Positions 5,360-11,384 of a DNA stretch of 13,039 bases are shown here, piece after piece. Each line of letters starts with the position of its first letter. The first letter of the stretch is position 1. The DNA comes from an uncultured Oscillospiraceae bacterium (GTDB taxonomy: Bacteria; Bacillota; Clostridia; Oscillospirales; Oscillospiraceae). The position numbers and the translations under genes are program-made. The stretch spans positions 1 through 13,039 of the forward strand of contig CAKTZP010000053.1 in NCBI GenBank assembly GCA_934636045.1, in the 5' to 3' direction. Below the pieces are notes generated by a model. The model saw nothing but the letters and a program-made list of their open reading frames with translations. It was not told where the DNA came from and ran no database searches.

Positions 5360-6240
5360 TAAATTAAACCCTCAAAATTAAATTCCGGCAGTAGCTCGTC
5401 CGTGGCGGCAGCGAGCTCCTGTGTAAAGCCCTGCTCGATGCCGCACAGCTCGAGCCATGAGAGCGCGCCCTCATATTCCTCCGGCGTCAGCCGTCGGTTG
5501 AGCGGCGCGGGCAGGTCGGGCGACGGGACGTATTGGCTCATGAGGGAAAAGAGGACGTCGCCTTTCGGAAAAGTCTCTGCGACCCATTCGATGACCCGTA
5601 GAGAATTTTCAACTGCGCCCGGCAGGACGAGGTGGCGAATCAAAACCCCGCGCCGCATCTGCTCGTCCTCGATGACCGCGCCGCCGACCTGACGGTACAT
5701 TTCCTGAATCGCTGCCGCGGCGACCTCAAAATAGTCCGGCGCGCCGGAAAGCCGTGCGGCCAGCGCGTCGTCGGCGTATTTCATGTCCGGCAGATAGATG
5801 TCGACGAGTCCCTCCAGCTCCCGCAGCGTCTCGACGCGCTCGTAGCCGCCGCAGTTGTAAACCACCGGGACAGGCAGCTTTGGCGTGAGCGCCGGGAGAA
5901 TGGACGGCAAAAAATGCGTCGGCGTGACGAGATCGATGCTCTGCGCGCCCTCGTCGATGAGCCGGAGAAAAACCTCCCGCAGCTCGTTGGAGGAGATCGC
6001 CTTTCCCTTGCGCGCCAGCGAAATTTCGCGGTTCTGACAAAATCGGCAGCGCAGCGTGCAGCCGCTGAAGAAGACCGCACCCGTGCCGAAGGAGCCGGCA
6101 ATGACCGGCTCCTCGCCATAGTGCAGCATTGCGCGCGCGGCCGTCAGCTGCGCCGGCATGCCGCAAAAGCCGGTTTGCCCCGCGGCACGGTCGACACCGC
6201 ACCTGCGCGGGCAGAGCATACAGTTGGAATAGGTCAACAT
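5359..6240 (-). CDS. PflA-like radical SAM protein
   Basis: A 293-residue radical SAM enzyme. The [4Fe-4S] motif CX3CX2C is GCTLRCRFCQN with C61, C65 and C68. An N-terminal cysteine cluster, CMLCPRRC...GFC (C7, C10, C14, C26), could hold another metal site. The overall pattern is that of the COG1313 group ('pyruvate formate-lyase activating enzyme-like', uncharacterised), not a true PflA: no formate-lyase partner gene is visible here, so the substrate is unknown. The ATG at 6240 is preceded by GAGG about 8 nt upstream. It is divergent from rlmD; a convincing promoter was not found. Its stop codon abuts the lexA promoter region. Confidence 0.88.
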   Translation of the reverse strand: MLTYSNCMLCPRRCGVDRAAGQTGFCGMPAQLTAARAMLHYGEEPVIAGSFGTGAVFFSGCTLRCRFCQNREISLARKGKAISSNELREVFLRLIDEGAQSIDLVTPTHFLPSILPALTPKLPVPVVYNCGGYERVETLRELEGLVDIYLPDMKYADDALAARLSGAPDYFEVAAAAIQEMYRQVGGAVIEDEQMRRGVLIRHLVLPGAVENSLRVIEWVAETFPKGDVLFSLMSQYVPSPDLPAPLNRRLTPEEYEGALSWLELCGIEQGFTQELAAATDELLPEFNFEGLI

Positions 6241-6253
6241 GCAAAATACCTCA

Positions 6254-6282
6254 TTGAGAAATCGCGGAAGCTGTGGTACAAT
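6254..6282 (+). promoter_or_regulatory. Promoter of the rlmD operon
   Basis: -35 TTGAGA (6254-6259), 17 bp spacer, -10 TACAAT (6277-6282) with a TGG extended -10. Transcription should start near 6289, giving a leader of about 55 nt that contains the second parS. Confidence 0.75.
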
Positions 6283-6316
6283 AAGGACGCATCACAAAAA
6301 CGTTCCGCAGGGAAAA

Positions 6317-6332
6317 TGTTTCACGTGAAACA
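6317..6332. promoter_or_regulatory. parS site 2 in the rlmD leader
   Basis: A second perfect TGTTTCACGTGAAACA, about 1.6 kb from the first. Symmetry ends at the 16-bp core. It lies downstream of the rlmD promoter and its last base is the first base of the rlmD Shine-Dalgarno sequence AGGAG (6332-6336). Confidence 0.95.
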
Positions 6333-6344
6333 GGAGAAAACGCC

Positions 6345-7709
6345 ATGCTGAAGAAAAACGAGATCTACCGCGCCGCCGTCACCGGCTTTACCAGCGAGGG
6401 ACTGGGCGTGTGCCGCGTCGAGGGCTGCGCGGTGTTCGTCCCGAACGCCGCACCCGGCGAGGAATACGACCTGCGCATCGAGCACGTTGGAAAAAACGCG
6501 GCGCACGGGAAAATCGTGAATATTATAACAAAATCGCCCGCCCGCGTCAACCGCGACTGCCCCTATGCCAAGCAGTGCGGCGGCTGCGAATTCTGGCACC
6601 TGACCTACGAGGCCGAGTGCGAGATCAAGGCGCAGCGCGTCCGCGATGCGCTGAACCGCCTCGGCGGGCAGACGCTCGAGACCGTGCCCATCACCGGCGC
6701 GAAGACCTGCGAGGGCTACCGCAACAAGGCGCAGTTTCCGGTCGCGCCGCGCGGCGCAGGGCTGACCGCGGGCTTTTATAAGAAAGGCACGCACGAGGTC
6801 ATCCCCGTCGAGCGCTGCCGCATCCAGCCCGAGTGCGCCGACCGCGCCAAGGCGCTGGTGCTGCGCTGGGCGCGGGAGTACCGCGTCGCGCCCTACGATG
6901 AAACGACGCATACCGGCCTTTTGCGCCACATTTTCGTGCGCCACGCCGCCGCGACGGGAGAAATTCTCGTCTGCCTCGTGGTCAACGGCGCGCGCCTGCC
7001 ACGGGAAAAGGAGCTCGTTGCGCTGCTGCGCGCCGAGCTGCCCGGTGTGCGCTCCATTGCGCTCAACTGCAACACGCGCCGGGGCAACAGCGTCCTCGGC
7101 GAGACGACGCGCATCCTCTGGGGCGCGGAGGCCATCGAGGATGAGCTGTGCGGTCTGCGCTTTTGCATCTCCCCGCGCTCATTCTATCAGGTCAACCGCG
7201 ATCAGGCCGAGGTGCTTTACGGCAAGGCGCTCGAGGCCGCCGGGCTGACGGGCGCGGAGACCGTGCTCGACCTCTACTGCGGCACGGGTACCATCACGCT
7301 CTGCGCCGCCAAGCGTGCCGCGCAGGTCATCGGCGTCGAAGTCGTCGACGCCGCCATCGTCGACGCGCGGCAAAACGCCCGGAGAAACGGTATCGAAAAC
7401 GCCCGCTTTTTCTGCGCCGACGCCGGACAGGCGGCGCAGCAGCTCTCCGCTGAGGGCATCCGCCCTGATGTCATCATCGTCGACCCGCCGCGCAAGGGCG
7501 TGAGCGCCGACGTCATCGACGCCATCGCGCGTATGGCGCCGCCGCGCGTGGTCTACGTCTCCTGCGACCCCGCCACGCTTGCCCGCGACGTCAAGCTCCT
7601 CGCCGCCCAAGGCTACACCCTGAAAACCGCTGAAGCCGTCGACCTCTTCCCCCGCTGCGCGCACGTAGAGACGGTCGTCTTGCTTTCGAGGGAAAGAAAA
7701 GAATCGTGA
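6345..7709 (+). CDS. rlmD: 23S rRNA (uracil-C5)-methyltransferase, RlmD/RumA family
   Basis: A 454-residue SAM-dependent methyltransferase that makes 5-methyluridine in 23S rRNA (U1939 in RlmD; the Gram-positive RlmCD modifies U747 as well). The N-terminal 60 residues form a TRAM RNA-binding domain. The [4Fe-4S] cysteines are C72, C78, C81 (CPYAKQCGGC) and probably C158. The SAM-binding motif is DLYCGTGTITL, and the catalytic cysteine is C407 in YVSCDPATLARD; PRCAHVETV near the end is the family's conserved tail. AGGAG lies 8 nt before the ATG. It heads a rightward unit with a Nudix gene 16 nt downstream. Which uracils it modifies cannot be told from sequence alone. Confidence 0.94.
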   Translation: MLKKNEIYRAAVTGFTSEGLGVCRVEGCAVFVPNAAPGEEYDLRIEHVGKNAAHGKIVNIITKSPARVNRDCPYAKQCGGCEFWHLTYEAECEIKAQRVRDALNRLGGQTLETVPITGAKTCEGYRNKAQFPVAPRGAGLTAGFYKKGTHEVIPVERCRIQPECADRAKALVLRWAREYRVAPYDETTHTGLLRHIFVRHAAATGEILVCLVVNGARLPREKELVALLRAELPGVRSIALNCNTRRGNSVLGETTRILWGAEAIEDELCGLRFCISPRSFYQVNRDQAEVLYGKALEAAGLTGAETVLDLYCGTGTITLCAAKRAAQVIGVEVVDAAIVDARQNARRNGIENARFFCADAGQAAQQLSAEGIRPDVIIVDPPRKGVSADVIDAIARMAPPRVVYVSCDPATLARDVKLLAAQGYTLKTAEAVDLFPRCAHVETVVLLSRERKES

Positions 7710-7725
7710 AAGATTTGGTGAAATC

Positions 7726-8172
7726 ATGCGAACAGAACAAGTAGAGCTTACCGTGATCTGTCTGATCCATCAGGAGGACCGCTATTTGCTGCAGGACCGG
7801 GTCAAGAAGGATTGGGAAGGCTTCACTTTTCCGGGCGGGCATATCGAGCCGGGAGAGTCGATCGTCGATGCCGTCATCCGAGAAATGAAGGAAGAAACCG
7901 GGCTTACGATCAAAGCGCCGCGCCTCTGCGGCGTAAAGCAGTTTCCGATCGACGGCGGCCGCTATCTCGTATTTCTTTTTGAGACGGATCAGTTTGAAGG
8001 CGAGGTCAGGGACTCCGAGGAAGGCAAGATGTATTGGGTCAAGCGCTCAGAGCTTTCCAATGTGAATTTGGTGGAGGACTTCGACGAAATGATCGAAGTC
8101 ATATTAAGCGATACGCTAACGGAATTTCAGTATGTCCTGAAAAACGATGAATGGATCGTTGTGAAAAAATAA
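7726..8172 (+). CDS. Nudix hydrolase (MutT/8-oxo-dGTP diphosphatase-like)
   Basis: A 148-residue Nudix protein with a perfect Nudix box GX5EX7REUXEEXGU: G38, E44, R52-E53, E56-E57, G59. The enzyme class hydrolyses nucleoside diphosphate derivatives with Mg2+; the short single-domain form resembles 8-oxo-dGTP diphosphatases, but substrate cannot be assigned from the box alone. It follows rlmD by 16 nt. The ribosome binding site is weak (GGTG only). Its base composition is visibly less GC-rich than rlmD and ybaK on either side, which suggests a different origin or looser codon selection. Confidence 0.92.
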   Translation: MRTEQVELTVICLIHQEDRYLLQDRVKKDWEGFTFPGGHIEPGESIVDAVIREMKEETGLTIKAPRLCGVKQFPIDGGRYLVFLFETDQFEGEVRDSEEGKMYWVKRSELSNVNLVEDFDEMIEVILSDTLTEFQYVLKNDEWIVVKK

Positions 8173-8247
8173 CTTCCCGCAGCGACGGAAATGGAAACGG
8201 CGCACGTCAAACAAAGACGCGCAGACCCGCAGAAAGTGAGGAACACC

Positions 8248-8712
8248 ATGGAAAAAACGAATGCCATGCGGCAATTGGATCGGAAAAAGCTGGAATATAC
8301 GACGCACACCTATGAGGGCGGCGCGCTGAGCGGCGCGGAGGTCGCGCGGACGATCGGCGTTGCGCCCGAGCGCGTGTTCAAGACCCTCGTCACCACCGGC
8401 AAAAGCGGCGGGCACTACGTCTTCATGATTCCGGTCGAGGCCGAGCTGAACCTCAAAAAAGCCGCCGCGGCCGTGGGCGAAAAGGCCGTCGCCATGCTCC
8501 ATCAGCGCGATCTGCTGCCGCTGACCGGCTACATCCACGGCGGCTGCAGCCCCATCGGGATGAAAAAGCTCTTCCCGACGGTCATCGACCGGAGCGCCGC
8601 AAATTTTGAGCGCATCTGCTTCAGCGCCGGCAAGGTCGGCATGATGCTGGAGACCACCCCCGCCGCCCTCGCCGCCGCCGTCCCCATCGAATCGGCGGAC
8701 ATCATCGAATAA
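8248..8712 (+). CDS. ybaK: Cys-tRNA(Pro) deacylase, YbaK/EbsC family
   Basis: A 154-residue single-domain trans-editing factor of the YbaK group, which hydrolyses Cys-tRNA(Pro) formed by prolyl-tRNA synthetase error. The conserved lysine is K45 in ERVFKTLV, and the substrate-pocket segment is GYIHGGCSPIGMKK (94-107). The start at 8248 is preceded by GTGAGG; the frame extends to an ATG at 8191 but without a binding site. It is the third gene of the rlmD unit, 75 nt after the Nudix gene, and its stop codon lies at the base of a large hairpin. Confidence 0.93.
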   Translation: MEKTNAMRQLDRKKLEYTTHTYEGGALSGAEVARTIGVAPERVFKTLVTTGKSGGHYVFMIPVEAELNLKKAAAAVGEKAVAMLHQRDLLPLTGYIHGGCSPIGMKKLFPTVIDRSAANFERICFSAGKVGMMLETTPAALAAAVPIESADIIE

Positions 8713-8753
8713 AAAACCCCCGACCGGAGGCCTTCCGCGCCCGGTCGGGGGTT
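8709..8753 (-). terminator. Terminator between ybaK and the convergent XRE gene
   Basis: A perfect 13-bp GC-rich stem (8715-8727 with 8741-8753) has a 13-nt loop. Read leftward it is followed by TTTTTTAT, a strong terminator for the XRE gene. Read rightward only TT follows, so it would stop ybaK transcription less well, though it may act both ways. Confidence 0.8.
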
Positions 8754-8763
8754 ATCAATAGAG

Positions 8764-9096
8764 TTAGAGAGCAAATGCGTCCATTAAACGGTGAAGAACA
8801 TCGCCTGCGATTGCGAGTTGTTCCGGTGTCAGAGCTTCAAGTTGGGCAGTGAGCGCCTGTACATCATTTTCATGCGAGGGTGCGCGAAGCAGCGCATTGG
8901 TAGATACGGCCAAAGTGTCACAAATTTTTAGCAGCGTGGTCAATGAAACGCCGACCGTCCCGCGTTCGATGGCGGAGAGGGATTTTGTTCCAAGGCCAAT
9001 CATTTCTGAAAATTGCTCTTGCGTATACCCAGCACGAATACGCTCTCGCTTGATATTTCCGCCGACCATGCGGTCAAGTTCTTGTTTTTCCTTCAT
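8764..9096 (-). CDS. XRE-family transcriptional regulator
   Basis: A 110-residue regulator with an N-terminal Cro/C1-type helix-turn-helix (about residues 13-68: NIKRERIRAGYTQEQFSEMIGLGTKSLSAIERG) and a short acidic helical C-terminus (about 78-110), likely for dimerisation. The ATG at 9096 was chosen over a TTG-started extension at 9111; the GGTGGTG upstream is a weak but workable binding site. It is divergent from the SLOG-like gene and shares with it a 126-bp AT-rich intergenic region holding an inverted repeat. This arrangement usually means that the regulator controls its neighbour, itself, or both. Confidence 0.9.
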   Translation of the reverse strand: MKEKQELDRMVGGNIKRERIRAGYTQEQFSEMIGLGTKSLSAIERGTVGVSLTTLLKICDTLAVSTNALLRAPSHENDVQALTAQLEALTPEQLAIAGDVLHRLMDAFAL

Positions 9097-9147
9097 TATG
9101 CACACCACCAATGGATTCTATTACCATTAGTTTAGGGAAAGTTTGCA

Positions 9148-9177
9148 TTGACTTGAACCCATTACTTGCATTATAAT
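9148..9177 (+). promoter_or_regulatory. Promoter of the SLOG-like gene
   Basis: -35 TTGACT (9148-9153), 18 bp spacer, perfect -10 TATAAT (9172-9177). The -10 is the start of the left arm of the inverted repeat at 9172-9204. Predicted transcription start is near 9184, inside the repeat. Confidence 0.65.
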
Positions 9178-9204
9178 TATCGTATTATTAATGCGATAAT
9201 TATA
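9172..9204. repeat. 11-bp inverted repeat over the SLOG-gene promoter (candidate XRE operator)
   Basis: The arms TATAATTATCG (9172-9182) and CGATAATTATA (9194-9204) are perfect inverted copies separated by 11 nt. Beyond them CTTG and CAAG continue the symmetry with a 3-nt offset. The centre-to-centre distance of the arms is 22 bp, about two helix turns, as expected for two regulator dimers on one face. It covers the -10 and the predicted start site of the rightward gene. Confidence 0.65.
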
Positions 9205-9222
9205 CAAGTGGTGGTGGAGAAA

Positions 9223-9660
9223 ATGGATGAGCGCTGCTTTTTGTTTGGGCACGCAGACACACCGGAAGAAATTGCAGAAGACTTAAAACGCAAGATTGAG
9301 GAGGAAATTCGGCAAGGAGCGCGACACTTTTTTGTTGGCTGCCGCGGGTCATTCGATCAAATTGCAATCGGCGTACTGCGCTCGGTTAAAAAGACGCATC
9401 CGGAAATACAACCGCTGCTTTTGCTACCGTACCATCCGGAGATTTGGCCTTATAGTGTGCCCGACGGGTTCGACGGAACTTTTTATCCGCCACTTGAAAC
9501 CGTGCTGAAGCGACTGGCCATTCGATTGGCCAACGAGTACATGATTCATACAGCGGACAGCATCATCTGCTACGTGCGGCACATTGGTAATGCAATGAAT
9601 TTGTTGCAACGGGCGAAACAGGGAGCAGAGAGGCGAAAGATTCATTTGATCGTACTTTAG
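9223..9660 (+). CDS. Small SLOG-like (Rossmann, DprA/YpsA-like) protein
   Basis: A 145-residue protein. It opens with a strand and CFLFGHADTP (5-14), resembling the 'F-x-GHR' start of DUF1273/YpsA-type SLOG proteins. FFVGCRGSFD (36-45) follows, at the position of the glycine-rich nucleotide-binding loop ending in Asp, then LLLLPYHP (65-72), and near the end ICYVRHIGNAMNLLQRAK (115-132), at the place of the conserved G-x-A-x-x-x-x-x-A-K element. SLOG domains bind nucleotides or nucleotide-derived signals. The usual second arginine of GHR is Ala here. The ATG at 9223 has GGTGGTGGAG upstream. It stands alone, divergent from an XRE regulator. The family call is from motif pattern, so moderately secure; the function is unknown. 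Confidence 0.65.
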   Translation: MDERCFLFGHADTPEEIAEDLKRKIEEEIRQGARHFFVGCRGSFDQIAIGVLRSVKKTHPEIQPLLLLPYHPEIWPYSVPDGFDGTFYPPLETVLKRLAIRLANEYMIHTADSIICYVRHIGNAMNLLQRAKQGAERRKIHLIVL

Positions 9661-9669
9661 AGTAGCGGA

Positions 9670-9698
9670 TTGACAAGCCCGCGGAATCGGGATATAAT
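9670..9698 (+). promoter_or_regulatory. Perfect-consensus promoter of the His-rich/CooT operon
   Basis: TTGACA (9670-9675), 17 bp, TATAAT (9693-9698): a full match to the SigA consensus, the strongest promoter in the window. Transcription should begin near 9705, which rules out the ATG at 9707 as a useful start. Confidence 0.85.
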
Positions 9699-9727
9699 AA
9701 AGAAAAATGCAGCAAGGAGCTGGAATT

Positions 9728-10153
9728 ATGTTGAAGTATAACGTATGTTTTCATGAAGACGGCGAGCATACGCACGTCCATATCCACGCCCACACGCACG
9801 ACGGCGTGGAGCACACCCATGAGCACGTGCACGCGCATGTCCACGAGGGCGGCGATCACGCGCACACCCATGCCGACGGCGACCTGACCGGCCACGAGCA
9901 CAGCCACGAGCACAGCCACGACTGCACGCACGAGTGCGGCACCTGCGGCGGCTGCGATCCGATGCAGGAGACGCTTGCGCTGATGCAGTACATGGTCAAC
10001 CACAACGCCGCGCACGCCAACGAGCTGGCCGGCTTGGCGCAGAAGCTCGAGGAGCTGGGCAATCGCGCCGCTGCCGAGCAGGTGCGGGCCGCCGTGAGTG
10101 AGTTTGAAAAGGGCAACCTGCGTCTGGCCACGGTGCTGGCCGCGCTGAAGTAA
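9728..10153 (+). CDS. Histidine-rich metal-binding protein (CooJ-like in role)
   Basis: A 141-residue protein in two parts. Residues 9-68 contain 22 histidines, mostly as alternating H-x-H runs (HTHVHIHAHTH, HTHEHVHAHVH, HEHSHEHSH). A cysteine cluster follows, C66-x3-C70-x2-C73-x2-C76. Residues 78-141 are helical with no histidines after residue 96. There is no signal peptide, so it should be cytoplasmic. The His tracts point to Ni, Co or Zn binding; the CooT-family gene 13 nt downstream favours nickel. CooJ of Rhodospirillum rubrum is also a His-rich nickel protein next to cooT, but its His tract is C-terminal, so this is an analogue rather than a proven homologue. The start at 9728 follows AAGGAG by 8 nt. 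It could alternatively be a zinc store. Confidence 0.82.
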   Translation: MLKYNVCFHEDGEHTHVHIHAHTHDGVEHTHEHVHAHVHEGGDHAHTHADGDLTGHEHSHEHSHDCTHECGTCGGCDPMQETLALMQYMVNHNAAHANELAGLAQKLEELGNRAAAEQVRAAVSEFEKGNLRLATVLAALK

Positions 10154-10166
10154 GGAGGCGAGACAA

Positions 10167-10358
10167 ATGTGTCTCTCTACGGTGTATAAAAACGAGCTGA
10201 AAAAGGAAAATGTTGCCATGCAAAACGTCATGAAGATCGAATGTGACGGCGACATGGTCATCCTCACCGACCTCATGGAGCGCCAAATGGCCATCCACGG
10301 TACGCTTGTCATGGCAAACCTCGTCGAAGGCTGCGCCGTCGTCAAGGAAGCCGAATAA
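10167..10358 (+). CDS. CooT-family nickel-binding protein
   Basis: A 63-residue protein beginning MCLSTVYK. The MCxxxV start with Cys at position 2 is the mark of the CooT family, in which this cysteine helps bind nickel in a small dimeric protein linked to CO dehydrogenase maturation. The remainder is a short beta-rich fold (MKIECDGDMVILTDL...), with length close to that of R. rubrum CooT. TAAGGAGG lies 8 nt before the ATG, overlapping the stop of the His-rich gene's region, so the two are one operon ended by a strong terminator. No CO dehydrogenase or acetyl-CoA synthase gene is in the window. Confidence 0.85.
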   Translation: MCLSTVYKNELKKENVAMQNVMKIECDGDMVILTDLMERQMAIHGTLVMANLVEGCAVVKEAE

Positions 10359-10367
10359 AGCAGAAGG

Positions 10368-10402
10368 AATCCCGGCTGCAGTACATGCAGCCGGGATTTT
10401 TT
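10368..10402 (+). terminator. Terminator of the His-rich/CooT operon
   Basis: A perfect 13-bp stem, AATCCCGGCTGCA (10368-10380) with TGCAGCCGGGATT (10386-10398), has a 5-nt loop and is followed by four more T. It begins 9 nt after the CooT stop codon. Confidence 0.9.
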
Positions 10403-10440
10403 GCGCATTGTTCGGGATGATTTACAAATGCCGCCAAGCG

Positions 10441-10520
10441 TGTTATTGCGAGCCGCAGACGGGTGGGCACTCCCGACCTTGTCATTGCGAAGCCGCAGAC
10501 CGGTGAGAACTCCCGACCTT
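10441..10520. repeat. Two tandem 40-bp repeat units
   Basis: Units 10441-10480 and 10481-10520 align without gaps, share the core ATTGCGA-AGCCGCAGAC and end in the same ACTCCCGACCTT, with about six to seven differences. The next 10 nt (GTCATTGCGA) start a third, diverged copy that becomes the hairpin element at 10518-10622. No gene is seen in 10403-10707. Confidence 0.75.
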
Positions 10521-10622
10521 GTCATTGCGAGGAGCGCAGCGACGTGGCAATCCGTTCCCCTCCGAACCGGCCTCCCATCACGAGGTTGCCACGGTTTGCT
10601 GCGCAAACCTCGCAATGACAAG
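10518..10622. repeat. Hairpin (MITE/REP-like) element with 15-bp terminal inverted repeats
   Basis: The terminal arms CTTGTCATTGCGAGG (10518-10532) and CCTCGCAATGACAAG (10608-10622) are perfect inverted copies. Inside, GCGCAGC/GCTGCGC and CGTGGCAA/TTGCCACG continue the pairing, so the 105-bp unit folds into one long imperfect hairpin. TGTCATTGCGAGG-type elements are dispersed repeats in many bacterial genomes. Short ORFs that read through it are not genes. Confidence 0.8.
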
Positions 10623-10707
10623 TGGGGAGGCGGCGTGTTTTTTGCGGTTCGGCCGCGACGGTCGGCGGCGTGCCAAGCGGAAACGCGACCGGAAGGGAAC
10701 CGCCCGC

Positions 10708-11382
10708 TCAGCTTGCGGCGTCGACGAGTTTGCCATCGCGCATGTTCAGGCGCACGTCGGCCGCGGCGGCGACCTCGGGGTCGTGCGTGACGACGATGAC
10801 GCAGCGGTTTTCGTCGTGCGCGAGAGAGCGCAGGATTTCGACGATGTTACGGCTGTTTTCGCTATCGAGGTTGCCCGTCGGCTCGTCCGCAAGGATCAGC
10901 TCCGTCCCCGAGGCCAGCGCCCGCGCGATGGCAACGCGCTGCTGCTCGCCGCCAGAGAGCATATTCGGCAGTCGCGTGAGCTGCTCCGGCGTCAGCCCGA
11001 CGCGCTCTAACATCTGCCGCGCGATCTCGTCCGCCTCTTTTTTCGGCATCTTCTTCACATAGAGCGGATAGGCGGCATTTTCCAGCACTGTAAGATGATA
11101 GAAAAGGTTGAAATTCTGATAAATGACCGACACGTGCTCCAGCCGGTACGCGTCGCGGTCAAGGTCGGTGGTGGACTTGCCGTCAAAGTCGATCGAGCCG
11201 CCGACCGGCACGTCCAGCCCCGCCAGCAGGGACAAAAATGTCGTCTTACCGCTGCCCGACGCGCCCACGACGGCATAGACCTTGCCCGTTTCGAACGTGC
11301 AGCTCACGCCGTTGACGGCGCGGACGACCTGCGTTTTCGTGCGATATTCGTAGCGCACATCCTTTGCTTCCAAGCGTTCCAT
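10708..11382 (-). CDS. ABC transporter ATPase, MacB/LolD type
   Basis: A 224-residue ATPase. Walker A is GASGSGKTT (40-48), the Q-loop Q89 is in YQNFNLF, the signature is LSGGEQQRVAIARA (142-155), Walker B is LILADEP (162-168), and the switch histidine is H200 in VTHD. The NLFYHLTVLEN and LADEPTGNLD segments are typical of the MacB/LolD/FtsE subgroup (ABC3), whose members power mechanotransmission through FtsX-type permeases rather than solute import. It starts 2 nt after the permease stop codon with GGAGG inside the permease end, so it is translationally linked to it. No clear terminator follows; the repeat block at 10441-10622 begins about 85 bp downstream. Substrate unknown. Confidence 0.94.
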   Translation of the reverse strand: MERLEAKDVRYEYRTKTQVVRAVNGVSCTFETGKVYAVVGASGSGKTTFLSLLAGLDVPVGGSIDFDGKSTTDLDRDAYRLEHVSVIYQNFNLFYHLTVLENAAYPLYVKKMPKKEADEIARQMLERVGLTPEQLTRLPNMLSGGEQQRVAIARALASGTELILADEPTGNLDSENSRNIVEILRSLAHDENRCVIVVTHDPEVAAAADVRLNMRDGKLVDAAS

Positions 11383-11384
11383 GC

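Noticed and set aside
9707..9727. Upstream ATG for the His-rich protein
   Set aside because: It lies 2 nt from the predicted transcription start and has no Shine-Dalgarno sequence; AAGGAG fits the ATG at 9728.
9563..10621. 352-codon minus-strand open frame
   Set aside because: It runs antisense to the His-rich and CooT genes and through the repeat block; it lacks start signals, while the + strand genes have perfect ones.
10441..10622. CRISPR array
   Set aside because: The 40-bp units are directly adjacent with no unique spacers and lead into a hairpin element; no cas genes are nearby.
10401..10790. Open frames running + through 10401-11010
   Set aside because: They read through the TGTCATTGCGAGG repeat and then antisense to the ABC ATPase; no ribosome binding site.
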